DNA of 64,000 bases from Chitinophaga rupis (GCF_900109685.1 NZ_FOBB01000012.1:186001-250000); one strand, 5' to 3'; positions 25,262-34,892 are shown, counted from the first letter of the stretch. Numbers and translations are program-made. Notes: generated by a model from the sequence alone, not told the origin.

Positions 25262-26701
25262 TTATAACCATCTCAGCCAGCCGCTGCTGCCTGAAGTCCA
25301 GTCCACACGGCCAGGGAAGGCACCCACAGTGCGGGAAGCATTCAGTGATCCGGGAATCCAGTTAGCCGCGTTGGTAGCGGTAGCCGGACGAACAAACGGA
25401 TTAGCCAGACCAATGTTGGCATTCGGGTTAGCAGTAGTAAAGCCAGTATTGCCATTTGTAGCTGAAGTAGCAAAAATGGTGAACTGGTTGGCTGCTGCAT
25501 TGAAGCCTACATTTGTAACAGGGTTACCGGCGCTTTCAGTTACGAAAGGTTTAACATACGCATGTACAAAGCTGTGTTTCAGCACAGAAGTACCGGCGTA
25601 GAACTTATCGCGGGTAGTACCCAGCGCGCTATCCAGGGAAATACCATATCTGTAGCCCAGGTAAATAGCGCTGTCAATATCAAATTCAGCATTCCTTCTC
25701 AGCTGTGCGCCACGGCCATATAAACCGGTGCCGGAAGGCTGGCCATTGGTGATGGAAGCCCTTGCCTGGTTGGGTAAACCAACGATAGTAATGTAGCGGT
25801 AAACCGGGTGTGTAATGGGCGTAGCAGTACTACCGGTTGAGTTGTTATCGCTTTCAAAACCGTTAGACTGGCTCTTGTCTGCACGGGTGGTATCAGCCAG
25901 GCCTAAAGCATAACGGATGGTACCCCTGTAACCATTGTCTGTATCGAACATATCGTCCAATGCATCTACGGAGATCAGGTGGGAAGCATTTACCGTACCG
26001 CCAAAAAATTCAAAAGCATCGTCTTTTGATTTGTACACTTCAATAAAATCCAGTGTGGTACCACGGCCTACACCGGCCAGGGTTAAACCATTGATCTCAT
26101 TGTCGGTTGACAGCTCAAAACCGGCATACTCGATACGTACATACTGCAGGATACCTGAGTTGTCGTTGTCGTTGGTGCCTACCGAACCACCATAAGTAGC
26201 GTCAGCCGGGGGATTGCTGGGAATACCCTCAACCTGTACGCGGCCGCTGTGGTTAGTGGATGCATTACCCAGCAGGATAATACCGGACCAGTCGCCGGAA
26301 GCCGGCGCCGTTTGGTTAGATGTGAAAATAATAGGGCTGGTAGCAGTACCCTGTGCCAGTACTTTTGCGCCACGGGTTACTACCAGGCCGCCACCGGGAA
26401 CAGTTGAACTGGTGCTCTTGTCACCCTGAATAGTAGTGCCGGCATCAATGATCAACACATCAGATGAATCAACATACACCAGGCCACTCAGATGCCAGGC
26501 TACGGAGCTGGTCAGGTGGATAGTGTCTTTAATGGCATGACCTGTACCCAATACGCCGCTTAAAGGATTCGTGGGAATGATCTGGGTAGCAGATACTGAA
26601 CGGTCAGCAATAGGCTGGCCTTCTTTTTTACAGGAGCTCACCAATACAACTCCTGCAAAAGCGGCCGTGGCCAGGGTTAAAATCAAGGGTTTCCTTTTCA
26701 T
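25262..26701 (-). CDS. Secreted beta-helix-like lipoprotein, TonB-receptor-associated
   Basis: 479 residues with a signal peptide ending in a lipobox (GVVLVSSCKK). The body is a repetitive beta-rich protein: VPGGGLVVTRGAKVLAQGT, GDWSGIILLGNASTNHSGRV, NSGILQYVRIEYAGFELS and NEINGLTLAGVGRGTTLDFI suggest a right-handed parallel helix, then EVYKSKDDAFEFFGGTVNAS. In other Bacteroidota such proteins are encoded next to TonB-dependent receptors, as here. Function is unknown; binding or display of the receptor substrate is the usual guess. It starts 62 bases after the receptor stop. Confidence 0.8.
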   Translation of the reverse strand: MKRKPLILTLATAAFAGVVLVSSCKKEGQPIADRSVSATQIIPTNPLSGVLGTGHAIKDTIHLTSSVAWHLSGLVYVDSSDVLIIDAGTTIQGDKSTSSTVPGGGLVVTRGAKVLAQGTATSPIIFTSNQTAPASGDWSGIILLGNASTNHSGRVQVEGIPSNPPADATYGGSVGTNDNDNSGILQYVRIEYAGFELSTDNEINGLTLAGVGRGTTLDFIEVYKSKDDAFEFFGGTVNASHLISVDALDDMFDTDNGYRGTIRYALGLADTTRADKSQSNGFESDNNSTGSTATPITHPVYRYITIVGLPNQARASITNGQPSGTGLYGRGAQLRRNAEFDIDSAIYLGYRYGISLDSALGTTRDKFYAGTSVLKHSFVHAYVKPFVTESAGNPVTNVGFNAAANQFTIFATSATNGNTGFTTANPNANIGLANPFVRPATATNAANWIPGSLNASRTVGAFPGRVDWTSGSSGWLRWL

Positions 26702-26763
26702 GATTTAGCTTTTAAGGTTAAAAATGAATACCTGATCAGGATATATAACTGTTACGCGTATGC

Positions 26764-29700
26764 TTAGAATTTATAGCTCAAAGTAGTGCTATAGGTGCGG
26801 CCGGGCCGCGCTTCGTAATTAATAACATCCTTTCCCGACTGGTATAACAGCTGTTTGGTAGAAGGATCCTTTTCTCCGTTGTTAACAGCCTGGTCATCAT
26901 CATAACGGTTCTGATACACCACGGAAAAACTATTCAGGATATTGCCGACATTCAGTTTTACCTCTGCCCGCTGTTTTAAGAAACGTACCGCTACCTGCCC
27001 GTCTAAAGCTGTTAAGGGACGCTCGAAAAGAGAGAACTGGTAAGATTTATCCGGACGGAACATGCGGTTGCTCACGTAATTATATACCAGGCTAAGGGAA
27101 ACCGGTTTCGTGTCATAATAGATGCCGGCATTTACAATGTAATTGCTGGCGCCTGTCTGCGGCCTTTTCTCCTCTTTTAATACCTGCTCATTAGGTATCA
27201 CCTTCAGCGCATTATCCGGATCTACACCATTATAGTTAACGGTCATAGGCGTTACGCGTGCATCCAGCGCCGTGAAGTTGCCATACAGTGTTATGTTTTG
27301 CAGCACCGGCACTTTTGTAAATGCCAGCGATTTACGCGCTTCTACCTCCAGGCCGTAGTTCTTTGCATTTTTGTTATTACGCAATACGAATATGCCGCCG
27401 CTTTGCTCATCCGCATAGATCTCCATGGGATAATCAAACTTCTTGTAGAATAAAGAGAAGGATATCAACTCGCCTGCCCCGGGATACCACTCGTAGCGGA
27501 AGTCAAGGTGATGCGCAATGGTGGATTTTACCAGCTCGCTCACATAGGCGCCGCCTAATTCAAAATCATATTCACGGAAGAAAGACAGCTCCCGCAGATC
27601 GGGGCGGATAATACTTTTAGCATAGGCTAACCGCAGGTTCATGGCAGGGGTAAGACTATAGGTAAGGTTAGCGGAAGGAAAAATATTCCAGTTAGGTTCC
27701 CGGTTGCGCAATGCGGTGAAATCATATTTATCCACCCCTGATCCGCCACGGCTCTGGTTAATCCAGTTTTCCAGGGAATCCAGGCCGGCATTAGCATTGT
27801 TCAGGTTATAGTATTCTGCTCTTACGCCCCATATCAGTCTAAGCTTATCGCCGATCTTATTATCCAGCATACCATACACCGCGTGTAAGGTAGCAGTGCG
27901 GTGAAAATCATCACTGAACTGACTGTAAACAAAACCTGCATTATTAGCTTGAGAAAAAGCCTGGGCCAATGGCTGGTAATAACCTTCATGGTTGTCAAAA
28001 GTAGCGCCGGTATTGATCACATAGAACAAGCGGTCTTTGCTCCAGCCGCCATAACCTGCTTTAAAAGTATTGCTAATGGCTATCCGGCCGGCGCTGAACT
28101 GAAAAGGAACCGCTGCAGACGCATCCCAGGTATAATTATTTTCCTTTGCACGGCTCCACCAGCGCAGCGCACCGGTGCTGATGCCATTACTGGTGGCGCT
28201 TAATATGCTGTATTCGTTTAAAGCGCTGGAATCTGTTTTTATATATTCTGTAGTAAGCTGATGGTTGTCCGGTTTCTGGCGGTCCAGGCGTAAGTAGCTG
28301 CCTGACCATTTCAGCTTAATGCCTCTATTACCTACGGTATGCTCACCTTTCAGCTGGTTCTGCCACAAGGCCGTTTGTGAAGTAAGATCATAATAACCTA
28401 AAGCATAACCACGCGGTACATTCACGCCAGCGCCAATGATCAGCTGCTGATCCAGCGTGCGCAGGTACAAGCTTTGAAAACCAATACGGTTACGTTCATT
28501 CCTGTAACCTACGCCCAGCAAGCCTCCCAGGTTAGTGGTAAACCCATAACGCTGACCATTATACGCCGCAAATTCTGATGCAGGGCCATCCTGCTGTCCC
28601 TCAAATCCATCGCGGCTCATCCGTATATCCTGCGTGGCAAGTGTGTTCCTGTACCCTACAGATGCCACTACGCCAAATTGGTTACTTTTTTTTCCGGGAA
28701 TAACCCGGCCTATAGACACCTGGTAGTTCTGTGAGGGGTGCGCCTTTAGGTTGTATAAACCCCAGTTATTGCTGAAGGCATTTGCATCCTTACCGGATGC
28801 TAGGAATTTATTATGAATATCCGTTTCGCTTTTCCAGTTCAGCGTGCCCATTAATTTGCGATGGTCCGCCACCTGGCCAAAGTATTCCTTGCCTTCCAGC
28901 TTCATTGTTAAAAAGTCCTTACCCGTGGTTTTATCGTTAATGCTGCCGCCCGCGCTTATGTTCAGAAAGTTGGTGGTGGGTATGTCCAGCGTATTTACCT
29001 CCACCAGGCCGCCTCCAAATTCTGCGCTGCGGTCTGGCGTAATGGTTTTTACTACAGTTACATTCTCAACAATATTGGAGGGTATCACATCAAAGCTGAA
29101 GTTCTTCCGGTTCAGCTCCGTGCTGGGCATGATCTGCCCGTTCAGCACTGCCTGGTTATAACGTTCGCTTAAGCCGCGCACTACTACATATTTATTATCC
29201 ATGGTGGAAAGGCCGCTCACACGTTTCAGCACCTCTCCAATATTTTTATCCGGTGTACGGCTGATCTGCTCTGCGCTGATACCGTCAGTAATTGCTGCAT
29301 TATTTTTTTGCAGGGCGTATAAACCTTCTACAGAAGCGCGTTTATAGTTAGCAGTCACCGTTACTTCTTTCAAACGGGAGCCGCCACTCTTCAGTGATAC
29401 ATTCAATGGTGTTACCCCTTTTTCTGTTACCGTTACTTCTGTTATTCTACGCGTGTCATAAGATATATAGCTGAAGGTTAGCGTATACGTTCCGGGCTCC
29501 AGCTGCAGCTCATAAGTACCATCCACATTGGTTACGGTACCCTGACCGCCCAATACCTGGATGGTAACACCCGGCAGCGGTTCATTTTTATTATCCACCA
29601 CCTTACCGCTCACACGGCCTTTATCCTGGCCGGCTACCTTTTCCTGCCTGCCTTTGCGCAGGGCAATGGTATGGTTGGTATAGGCAATATCAATGGGGGC

Positions 29701-30003
29701 ATATACATCTAAGTAGTGTAGTACGTCTGCCAGAGGCTGATCCTGGAACTTTACTGCTGCCAGTGTGCACTGGTCCAAATATTCAGGATCGTAAATAAAA
29801 GTGTAAGTTGTTTGTTGCGCTAAATTCTTTACTACGGCCCTTGCCGTTGTTTTTTGCATGTTAATGTGTACCCTGTCTGTTAACCCTTTATATGATTGTA
29901 TTGCCACCGCCTGTAAGGTACCGGTGCATAAAAAACACAACAGGGAAACCGCTAGTTTTTGCATAGTACCCCTGTCAAAAAATCTGTTTGTAGATTTTTG
30001 CAT
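26764..30003 (-). CDS. TonB-dependent receptor with STN and carboxypeptidase-regulatory-like domains
   Basis: 1079 residues. An STN (secretin/TonB N-terminal) domain lies at about 45-120 (INMQKTTARAVVKNLAQQTT), a carboxypeptidase-D-like domain with GKVVDNKNEPLPGVTIQVLG at about 130-210, the plug from about 220 (ISRTPDKNIGEVLKRVSGLS) and a beta-barrel of about 800 residues ending in TYSTTLSYKF with the terminal Phe. STN plus FecR upstream means surface signalling as well as uptake. No SusD gene is adjacent, so a glycan is not assured. The ligand is unknown. Gene follows FecR by 106 bases. Confidence 0.93.
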   Translation of the reverse strand: MQKSTNRFFDRGTMQKLAVSLLCFLCTGTLQAVAIQSYKGLTDRVHINMQKTTARAVVKNLAQQTTYTFIYDPEYLDQCTLAAVKFQDQPLADVLHYLDVYAPIDIAYTNHTIALRKGRQEKVAGQDKGRVSGKVVDNKNEPLPGVTIQVLGGQGTVTNVDGTYELQLEPGTYTLTFSYISYDTRRITEVTVTEKGVTPLNVSLKSGGSRLKEVTVTANYKRASVEGLYALQKNNAAITDGISAEQISRTPDKNIGEVLKRVSGLSTMDNKYVVVRGLSERYNQAVLNGQIMPSTELNRKNFSFDVIPSNIVENVTVVKTITPDRSAEFGGGLVEVNTLDIPTTNFLNISAGGSINDKTTGKDFLTMKLEGKEYFGQVADHRKLMGTLNWKSETDIHNKFLASGKDANAFSNNWGLYNLKAHPSQNYQVSIGRVIPGKKSNQFGVVASVGYRNTLATQDIRMSRDGFEGQQDGPASEFAAYNGQRYGFTTNLGGLLGVGYRNERNRIGFQSLYLRTLDQQLIIGAGVNVPRGYALGYYDLTSQTALWQNQLKGEHTVGNRGIKLKWSGSYLRLDRQKPDNHQLTTEYIKTDSSALNEYSILSATSNGISTGALRWWSRAKENNYTWDASAAVPFQFSAGRIAISNTFKAGYGGWSKDRLFYVINTGATFDNHEGYYQPLAQAFSQANNAGFVYSQFSDDFHRTATLHAVYGMLDNKIGDKLRLIWGVRAEYYNLNNANAGLDSLENWINQSRGGSGVDKYDFTALRNREPNWNIFPSANLTYSLTPAMNLRLAYAKSIIRPDLRELSFFREYDFELGGAYVSELVKSTIAHHLDFRYEWYPGAGELISFSLFYKKFDYPMEIYADEQSGGIFVLRNNKNAKNYGLEVEARKSLAFTKVPVLQNITLYGNFTALDARVTPMTVNYNGVDPDNALKVIPNEQVLKEEKRPQTGASNYIVNAGIYYDTKPVSLSLVYNYVSNRMFRPDKSYQFSLFERPLTALDGQVAVRFLKQRAEVKLNVGNILNSFSVVYQNRYDDDQAVNNGEKDPSTKQLLYQSGKDVINYEARPGRTYSTTLSYKF

Positions 30004-30036
30004 ACTTTTGTTTTGCTTTTAGTTAAAAATGAATAC

Positions 30037-30085
30037 TTAACCGGGAAGTGTCCGGTTAAAGGGTACTGTCTCTACAGTGCCCTTT
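30037..30085. other. Two hairpins between fecR and the TonB receptor gene
   Basis: TTAACCGG (30037-30044) pairs with CCGGTTAA (30052-30059), and AAAGGGTACTGT (30058-30069) pairs with ACAGTGCCCTTT (30074-30085) with one wobble. They lie in the gap between fecR and the receptor gene and may tune relative expression. No U-tract follows on the minus strand. Confidence 0.45.
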
Positions 30086-30109
30086 ATTATTTTAGCTAAT
30101 GGTTATTTA

Positions 30110-31066
30110 CTATTTTCCTTCTACTACATAAGCACTGCTGTCACCGGATAGATGGTATGAGAATCCATATACATATTCTAACGTGGTCAGTATCTGCTCA
30201 AGCGATTCATTTGAGGTAAATGAACCGGATACCTTCCGTTTTGCGAGCTTGTTATCTTCCAGTATAATCCTTTGCCCATAGCGGCTTTGCAGTTTGGCAA
30301 ATGCATTTTCCAAAGTGGCATTATCGAATATTAATTTCCCGCTTTTCCAGTCAAGGGTGGCGGCAGTATTAAAGCGGGTGGCGGGTGCAGGCAGCGCACC
30401 TTTTTTATATAATAATACTTCGCCCGGTTGCAGTACATAAGAGAATGCAGCAGTGCTTACAGACACTTTACCGGATAGCAGGCTTACTGCAATGCTGCTG
30501 TCTGCATGGTTAGCGGTAGCAATGTTAAACGCCGTTCCCAATGCGGTGGTCACTAACTCACCGGCATGTACACGAAAAGGTTTACCGGCAACCTGCGCTA
30601 CTTCAAAATAAGCTTCGCCCTTTAGCCACAGGTCGCGCGCCTGGCTATTATAATCATGGGAATAAGCTACGGCGGCATAGGCATTCAGCCATACCCTGGA
30701 GCCATCCGGCATAGATACCAGGCGTATGTTACGGCCGTTGTTATAAATAGTATCCCATTGCTGCACCAGGGCCGGTACCTGTAAACCATGCTGTGATTGC
30801 CACAGCCATGCGCCCGCACCAACAATTAAAAGCAGCACGGCTGCGGCACCACTATACCACCTGCGGTATAAAGGTTTTACTTTCTGTGGCGCAGCTGCCG
30901 GTATAGGGATAATAGGGGTTTGGGATGTTTGTTCCCAAGCTTCCAGCAGGTATGCATCCATCTCAGGGGTAGCTTCCTGTAACAGGTAAGCCTCCACTGC
31001 TGCTGCTTCTGCCGCCGTACAGCGGCCTTTAAAATACTTTTCCAGTAATTCTTTATCTATGTGCAT
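30110..31066 (-). CDS. FecR family anti-sigma factor
   Basis: 318 residues. An N-terminal cytoplasmic helical domain (about 1-70, LEKYFKGRCTAAEAAAVEAY) precedes a single membrane span at about 85-105 (AAAVLLLIVGAGAWLW), and a periplasmic FecR domain (about 120-220, RLVSMPDGSRVWLNAYAAVA, GEAYFEVAQVAGKPFRVHAG) plus a C-terminal STN-like part (FDNATLENAFAKLQSRYG) follow. FecR proteins hold an ECF sigma factor and release it on a signal from the receptor. No sigma gene adjoins it; the sigma gene at 21580 is the candidate partner. Confidence 0.93.
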   Translation of the reverse strand: MHIDKELLEKYFKGRCTAAEAAAVEAYLLQEATPEMDAYLLEAWEQTSQTPIIPIPAAAPQKVKPLYRRWYSGAAAVLLLIVGAGAWLWQSQHGLQVPALVQQWDTIYNNGRNIRLVSMPDGSRVWLNAYAAVAYSHDYNSQARDLWLKGEAYFEVAQVAGKPFRVHAGELVTTALGTAFNIATANHADSSIAVSLLSGKVSVSTAAFSYVLQPGEVLLYKKGALPAPATRFNTAATLDWKSGKLIFDNATLENAFAKLQSRYGQRIILEDNKLAKRKVSGSFTSNESLEQILTTLEYVYGFSYHLSGDSSAYVVEGK

Positions 31067-31795
31067 ACAGAAAAGAGTACGTTCACAAAAGCAGCTGATA
31101 CCAATGGCAAAAGTGGAGTTTACAATTTGTTAATATTAGCGGAGGGAAAGTAAAAAGTTAAAAAGTAAAAAGGAAGGATAAGAGTAGAATAATGATTAGA
31201 ATAAAAGCAACAACCTCACGGCTTTAGCCAAAAACAAAAAAGCGTAGGGTGGAAACCTTACGCTTATTGTAAAAGATTGTCATGTGAATGTTCGAGAATG
31301 CAAATCGTGTAGGCTTTTAATGGTTATTCTGGGGCTAGAATACCTTCACGTTTTTTTAACCACCTAGTTATAAGTTTTAAATGATTTTATGTTTTACAAT
31401 GCAGGTATCTTATGCTTAACAGCAAACAACACATTCTACCAGCACTGGTAATTATTTATATTCTGTTGAAGGCCTGATATGATAAGATATACCTTGCGCA
31501 TAGGATACTATTACTATAAACAGGATCACTAAAGCAGGCAACGGGTTTTCTTTTCATACGTGTTATAATAAACAGGGCTACTCACGCTAACTTTATCCGG
31601 GTTCCTTGAACGCTATACGTGCAAATTAAACCACCCCACTGTAAAAAATACCGCAGTGAGCAGGTTTTTTTTGTCGATTCTATACAACGTTTGTGTTAGC
31701 ATTGGGTAAATTATACCCAAAAAGAATGGTTAGCAATTGCTTATGTATCCATAGCCTTTGCCAACCATCAATAACAATTCATTAACAAAATAATT
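31067..31795. other. Long gene-free region, 729 bases
   Basis: Lies between the permease and fecR genes, both on the minus strand. It contains a AAAAAGTAAAAAGT-type low-complexity stretch (31147-31175), a minus-strand terminator (31240-31265), a hairpin at 31702-31720 (TTGGGTA with TACCCAA) and a short minus-strand ORF at 31456-31557 of doubtful reality. No protein of normal size is encoded. A small RNA ending at the terminator is possible. Confidence 0.5.
31240..31265 (-). terminator. Intrinsic terminator without an evident gene
   Basis: AAGCGTAGGG (from 31240) pairs with CCTTACGCTT (31256-31265) with one mismatch, and on the minus strand TTTTTGTTTTT follows. It is some 530 bases from the permease stop, so it probably serves an unannotated transcript in 31270-31795 or a long permease tail. 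Confidence 0.7.
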
Positions 31796-33217
31796 TTAAG
31801 CCTGCTTTTTTCGCATAGCCCAATAGTATAAAGGTATGCCCAGTAAGATTATTCCTAAGCCCGGCAGCGTGTAATTAACTTCAAACACCAGCAGCAGCAA
31901 AGCCAATCCTACTGCCACCGCAATATATATCATAGGCAGCACCGGGTAGCCAAACGCTTTGTAGGGGCGCGGTGCAGCCGGTTGTTTTTTGCGCAGTATA
32001 AAAATACCCAGTATAGTCAGCACATAAAAGATCAGCACACCAAAGATCACCAGCGCCAACAGATCCCCATAGCGGCCGCTCAGGCATAGCAGGGAGGCCC
32101 ACAGGCACTGGATCCACATGCCTTTTTCCGGTACGCTGTAACGGTTCAGGGAACCTGCCTGTTTAAAGAACAGCCCGTCCTGCGCCATGGTATAGTAAAT
32201 GCGCGCGCCGGACAGTATTAACCCGTTATTACAGCCAAAGGTGGAGACCATGATCATAACAGCAATGATCAGCGATCCGCTGTTGCCAAAGATCTTTTCT
32301 GCAGCAGCTACCCCAACCCGGTCATTAGCAGCAAAAGCAATTTCATTTAAGGGCAGTACAGAAAGGTACATAAGGTTGGCGCTTACGTAAATGATGGTAA
32401 CGATCAACGTGCCCAGGAACAGGGAGCGGCCAATGTTCTTCTGCGGGTGCTTGATCTCCGCGGCTATAAAGGTTACATTGTTCCAGGCATCGCTGGAGAA
32501 CAGGGAACCTTTCATAGATACCGCAATAGCGCCCAGCACCGCCATGCCGGTAAGCATAGTGGTTACAGTTTGGCCGTTCACCTGCTGCATAGAGAAAGTG
32601 CCCCATGCATTTTGCCAGTTAGCGTTCCATACTTCTGCACGGGCACCTATCAGGAAACCAAAAATGATCAATCCGAATAAAGACAGCAGCTTGGCAAGTG
32701 TAAACACTGTTTGAATGATCTTCCCATTCCGTATACCCTTTGTATTAATATACGTGAGCAGTATAATGGAAATGATGGCCACGATCTGCGCAGCAGACAC
32801 CTTCATAAAACCGGCATCCCATAGTATATGCTGCTCACTCACCGCCGGTATCAGGTAGGCTGTGAACTTGGCAAAAGCTACTGCCACGGCGGCAATGGTG
32901 CCGGTTTGAATTACGCTGAACTGGGTCCAGCCAAAAAGAAAAGCTACAAATGGATTATAGGCTTCGCGCAGGTACACATACTGCCCGCCGGCACGGGGAT
33001 ACATGCCCGACAGCTCTCCGTAGCTTACCGCCGCTATCATAGTTACGATACCGGCCAGTACCCACATTACGGTAAACCATCCTGCAGAGCCCACACTGCG
33101 GGCTATTTCAGCAGATACCAAAAAAATGCCGGATCCAATCATGGAACCGGCAACTATCATAGTAGCATCCAGTAAACTTAAACTAGGTTTGAAAGACGCT
33201 TGTTGGTTTTCAATCAT
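31796..33217 (-). CDS. APC family amino acid permease
   Basis: 473 residues and about 12 membrane spans. The N-terminal ATMIVAGSMIGSGIFLVSAE (about 18-37) is the substrate-binding unwound helix of the APC superfamily, followed by AGIVTMIAAVSYGELSGMYP and RAGGQYVYLREAYNPFVAFL. The glycine-rich GSMIGSGIFL binds the amino-acid backbone in LAT-type antiporters. Closest group seems to be basic/neutral amino acid or serine-threonine exchangers; the substrate is not certain. A -7 element lies about 60 bases upstream. Confidence 0.9.
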   Translation of the reverse strand: MIENQQASFKPSLSLLDATMIVAGSMIGSGIFLVSAEIARSVGSAGWFTVMWVLAGIVTMIAAVSYGELSGMYPRAGGQYVYLREAYNPFVAFLFGWTQFSVIQTGTIAAVAVAFAKFTAYLIPAVSEQHILWDAGFMKVSAAQIVAIISIILLTYINTKGIRNGKIIQTVFTLAKLLSLFGLIIFGFLIGARAEVWNANWQNAWGTFSMQQVNGQTVTTMLTGMAVLGAIAVSMKGSLFSSDAWNNVTFIAAEIKHPQKNIGRSLFLGTLIVTIIYVSANLMYLSVLPLNEIAFAANDRVGVAAAEKIFGNSGSLIIAVMIMVSTFGCNNGLILSGARIYYTMAQDGLFFKQAGSLNRYSVPEKGMWIQCLWASLLCLSGRYGDLLALVIFGVLIFYVLTILGIFILRKKQPAAPRPYKAFGYPVLPMIYIAVAVGLALLLLVFEVNYTLPGLGIILLGIPLYYWAMRKKQA

Positions 33218-33228
33218 AGATAGAAGTA

Positions 33229-33331
33229 ATTAATAATTAAGAATGAATAATTAATTTGATAAAGGCACTATTATTCAAACATACACAAGTGCACCAAATT
33301 TATTAATTATTAATTTTTAATCATTAATTAG
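33229..33331. repeat. AT-rich inverted repeats of TTAATTATTAA units around the permease start
   Basis: Two clusters of TAATTAATAATTAA/TTAATTATTAATT units lie at about 33229-33255 and 33300-33331 facing each other across the permease promoter. The design resembles that of other spacers in the window. The right cluster ends at the Skp-like gene stop. Confidence 0.5.
33276..33283 (-). promoter_or_regulatory. Candidate -7 element of the permease gene
   Basis: Minus-strand TATGTTTG, exact TAnnTTTG match, 59 bases upstream of the permease ATG. Confidence 0.4.
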
Positions 33332-33947
33332 TTTTTCCCTCGTTGGCTTTGTTCAGGCCCTCAATTACCGGCGCGGTAATATCCAGGGATTCATCTTTAT
33401 ACAAAATGTTGCTGGCGCCCGCACGGTAAGAGAAAATGAAGGAGTATTTCTTATCTGCATTAAAGGTTTTCAGAAAATCATCCAGGCGCTTTTGCAGGTC
33501 TTCATTAAACTTGGCTTCCTGCTCCATATATTGCTGGGAAAGGTTCTGGCGCTTAGCTTCCAGCTGCTGTTGTTTTTCCATCAGCGTACGTTGTGCTGTT
33601 TCGCCTTCTGCCTGTGTAAGCTGGTTGGCATTGGCCCTGCGCTGAAAATCGGCTGCTTCATTCTGCAGCGCACGTACATTGGCTTTCAGCTCATTATCAA
33701 TAGCCTGCTGTCTTTTTTCCAGCTCGGATTTTTTTGCTTTGAAATATTCATAACGGGCTTCTACAGAATCAAGATCCACATAAGCTATCCGCGGGCCGGC
33801 GTCGCCTGCTTTGGTGCTGCTGGTAGTAGCCGGTGATGCAGTGGTATTTGTATTCGCGCTTTTTCCTCCCTGCTGGCAGGCTGCAAATAGGCCGGTCGCT
33901 AGAACAACTAAGCATCCGTTTTTCACAGTTTGTTGAACATTATGCAT
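33324..33947 (-). CDS. OmpH/Skp family periplasmic chaperone-like lipoprotein
   Basis: 207 residues with a lipoprotein signal ending in LFAACQQ (Cys about 24). After a Ser/Thr linker comes the Skp pattern: RIAYVDLDSVEARYEYFKAK, a long coiled coil (about 75-160, KRQQAIDNELKANVRALQNE, QLTQAEGETAQRTLMEKQQQ) and a C-terminal KKYSFIFSYRAGASNILYKD. Skp proteins hold unfolded outer-membrane proteins in the periplasm. The lipid anchor distinguishes this from the classical soluble Skp and is seen in Bacteroidota paralogues. It is the only gene between permease and DUF4397 genes. Confidence 0.9.
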   Translation of the reverse strand: MHNVQQTVKNGCLVVLATGLFAACQQGGKSANTNTTASPATTSSTKAGDAGPRIAYVDLDSVEARYEYFKAKKSELEKRQQAIDNELKANVRALQNEAADFQRRANANQLTQAEGETAQRTLMEKQQQLEAKRQNLSQQYMEQEAKFNEDLQKRLDDFLKTFNADKKYSFIFSYRAGASNILYKDESLDITAPVIEGLNKANEGKTN

Positions 33948-34112
33948 GTTGATAAATGGATTTTTGAACTCCGATGAAACTATAGTTTAAAATATGAAGG
34001 GCTAAAATAAGGTAAAAAGCAGAAAGGAAAAAGATAAAACTGAAATCCGTTGGCCGGAAACGTGCTACAGTACAAGTTCTTGCGATATTTAACTTTTCCT
34101 TAAGGTGTTGTA

Positions 34113-34835
34113 TCAGTTGTGTTGCAGTTTCCACATTTTAAAGCGGGTCTTATCCGTAGCCGTACCGGTGGTAACCAGGGTATATACCTTACCGGAATCG
34201 GCCTGGAACGGGAAGGTACCCAGCACCAGTGATGAATCACGGAAATTAAAATCTATCTGGTAAGGATTGGCCCGTATTTCCGGTGATGAGGTGGCAGCGC
34301 CATATGCAATGCCGTCAAAGATCCGTAAAGTATCATTAGTGCCCCAGCGGATCCTGAAATCAAGAGACAGCGGCTGCAGGTTATTTCTCCCCCTTATCTC
34401 ATAATAGGTATCACACAGGTTCACCACCCGTATGCGGGCATTGGCCGCTACAGTGGGCGGTGCAAGATCATCGTCTAAAACCACCAGCTGCAGCACATTC
34501 AGGTGATTTCTGCAAAGCAGTGCAGACAGGTGTTTGCCATTACGCAGGTTCAGCTCCCCGCCCAGAATAGGCGCCGCGCTGCCGGCAGCATATACGTAAA
34601 AGCTGTATTTCTGTGCGCGGAACTGCTTATACTGCGTGTTATCTCCATACCCCAGGTTGCTGCCCAGGGTAACGGTATCCAGCTTAAAGTCAAAGTGGGC
34701 GGTATTGCTGTCAACAAACTGGTATACCCGTACACTGGCACTGGTATCCGGCAGGTCGGAATCGCTGTTTTTACTGCAGGCCACAGCGGCTGCCAGCAGG
34801 AATATGATCAACGCAGGGCGTATCCATTTTTTCAT
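34113..34835 (-). CDS. DUF4397 domain-containing lipoprotein
   Basis: 240 residues from the ATG at 34835 (the ORF could open 33 bases earlier but that part is not part of a signal peptide). The signal MKKWIRPALIIFLLAAAVAC ends in a lipobox, and the beta-rich DUF4397 domain follows: SASVRVYQFVDSNTAHFDFK then RVVNLCDTYYEIRGRNNLQP. The family is surface-exposed lipoproteins of unknown function. It sits just after the rpoC terminator on the minus strand and is a separate unit. Confidence 0.82.
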   Translation of the reverse strand: MKKWIRPALIIFLLAAAVACSKNSDSDLPDTSASVRVYQFVDSNTAHFDFKLDTVTLGSNLGYGDNTQYKQFRAQKYSFYVYAAGSAAPILGGELNLRNGKHLSALLCRNHLNVLQLVVLDDDLAPPTVAANARIRVVNLCDTYYEIRGRNNLQPLSLDFRIRWGTNDTLRIFDGIAYGAATSSPEIRANPYQIDFNFRDSSLVLGTFPFQADSGKVYTLVTTGTATDKTRFKMWKLQHN

Positions 34836-34892
34836 TTCGTAATAACAGTCTTGTACGCAAAGTAACACGTTTTAATGCAATAACTACGCACA

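Noticed and set aside
33940..34134. Minus-strand ORF of 64 codons in front of the Skp-like gene
   Set aside because: It lies in an AT-rich spacer, overlaps the start of the Skp-like gene and has no family features.
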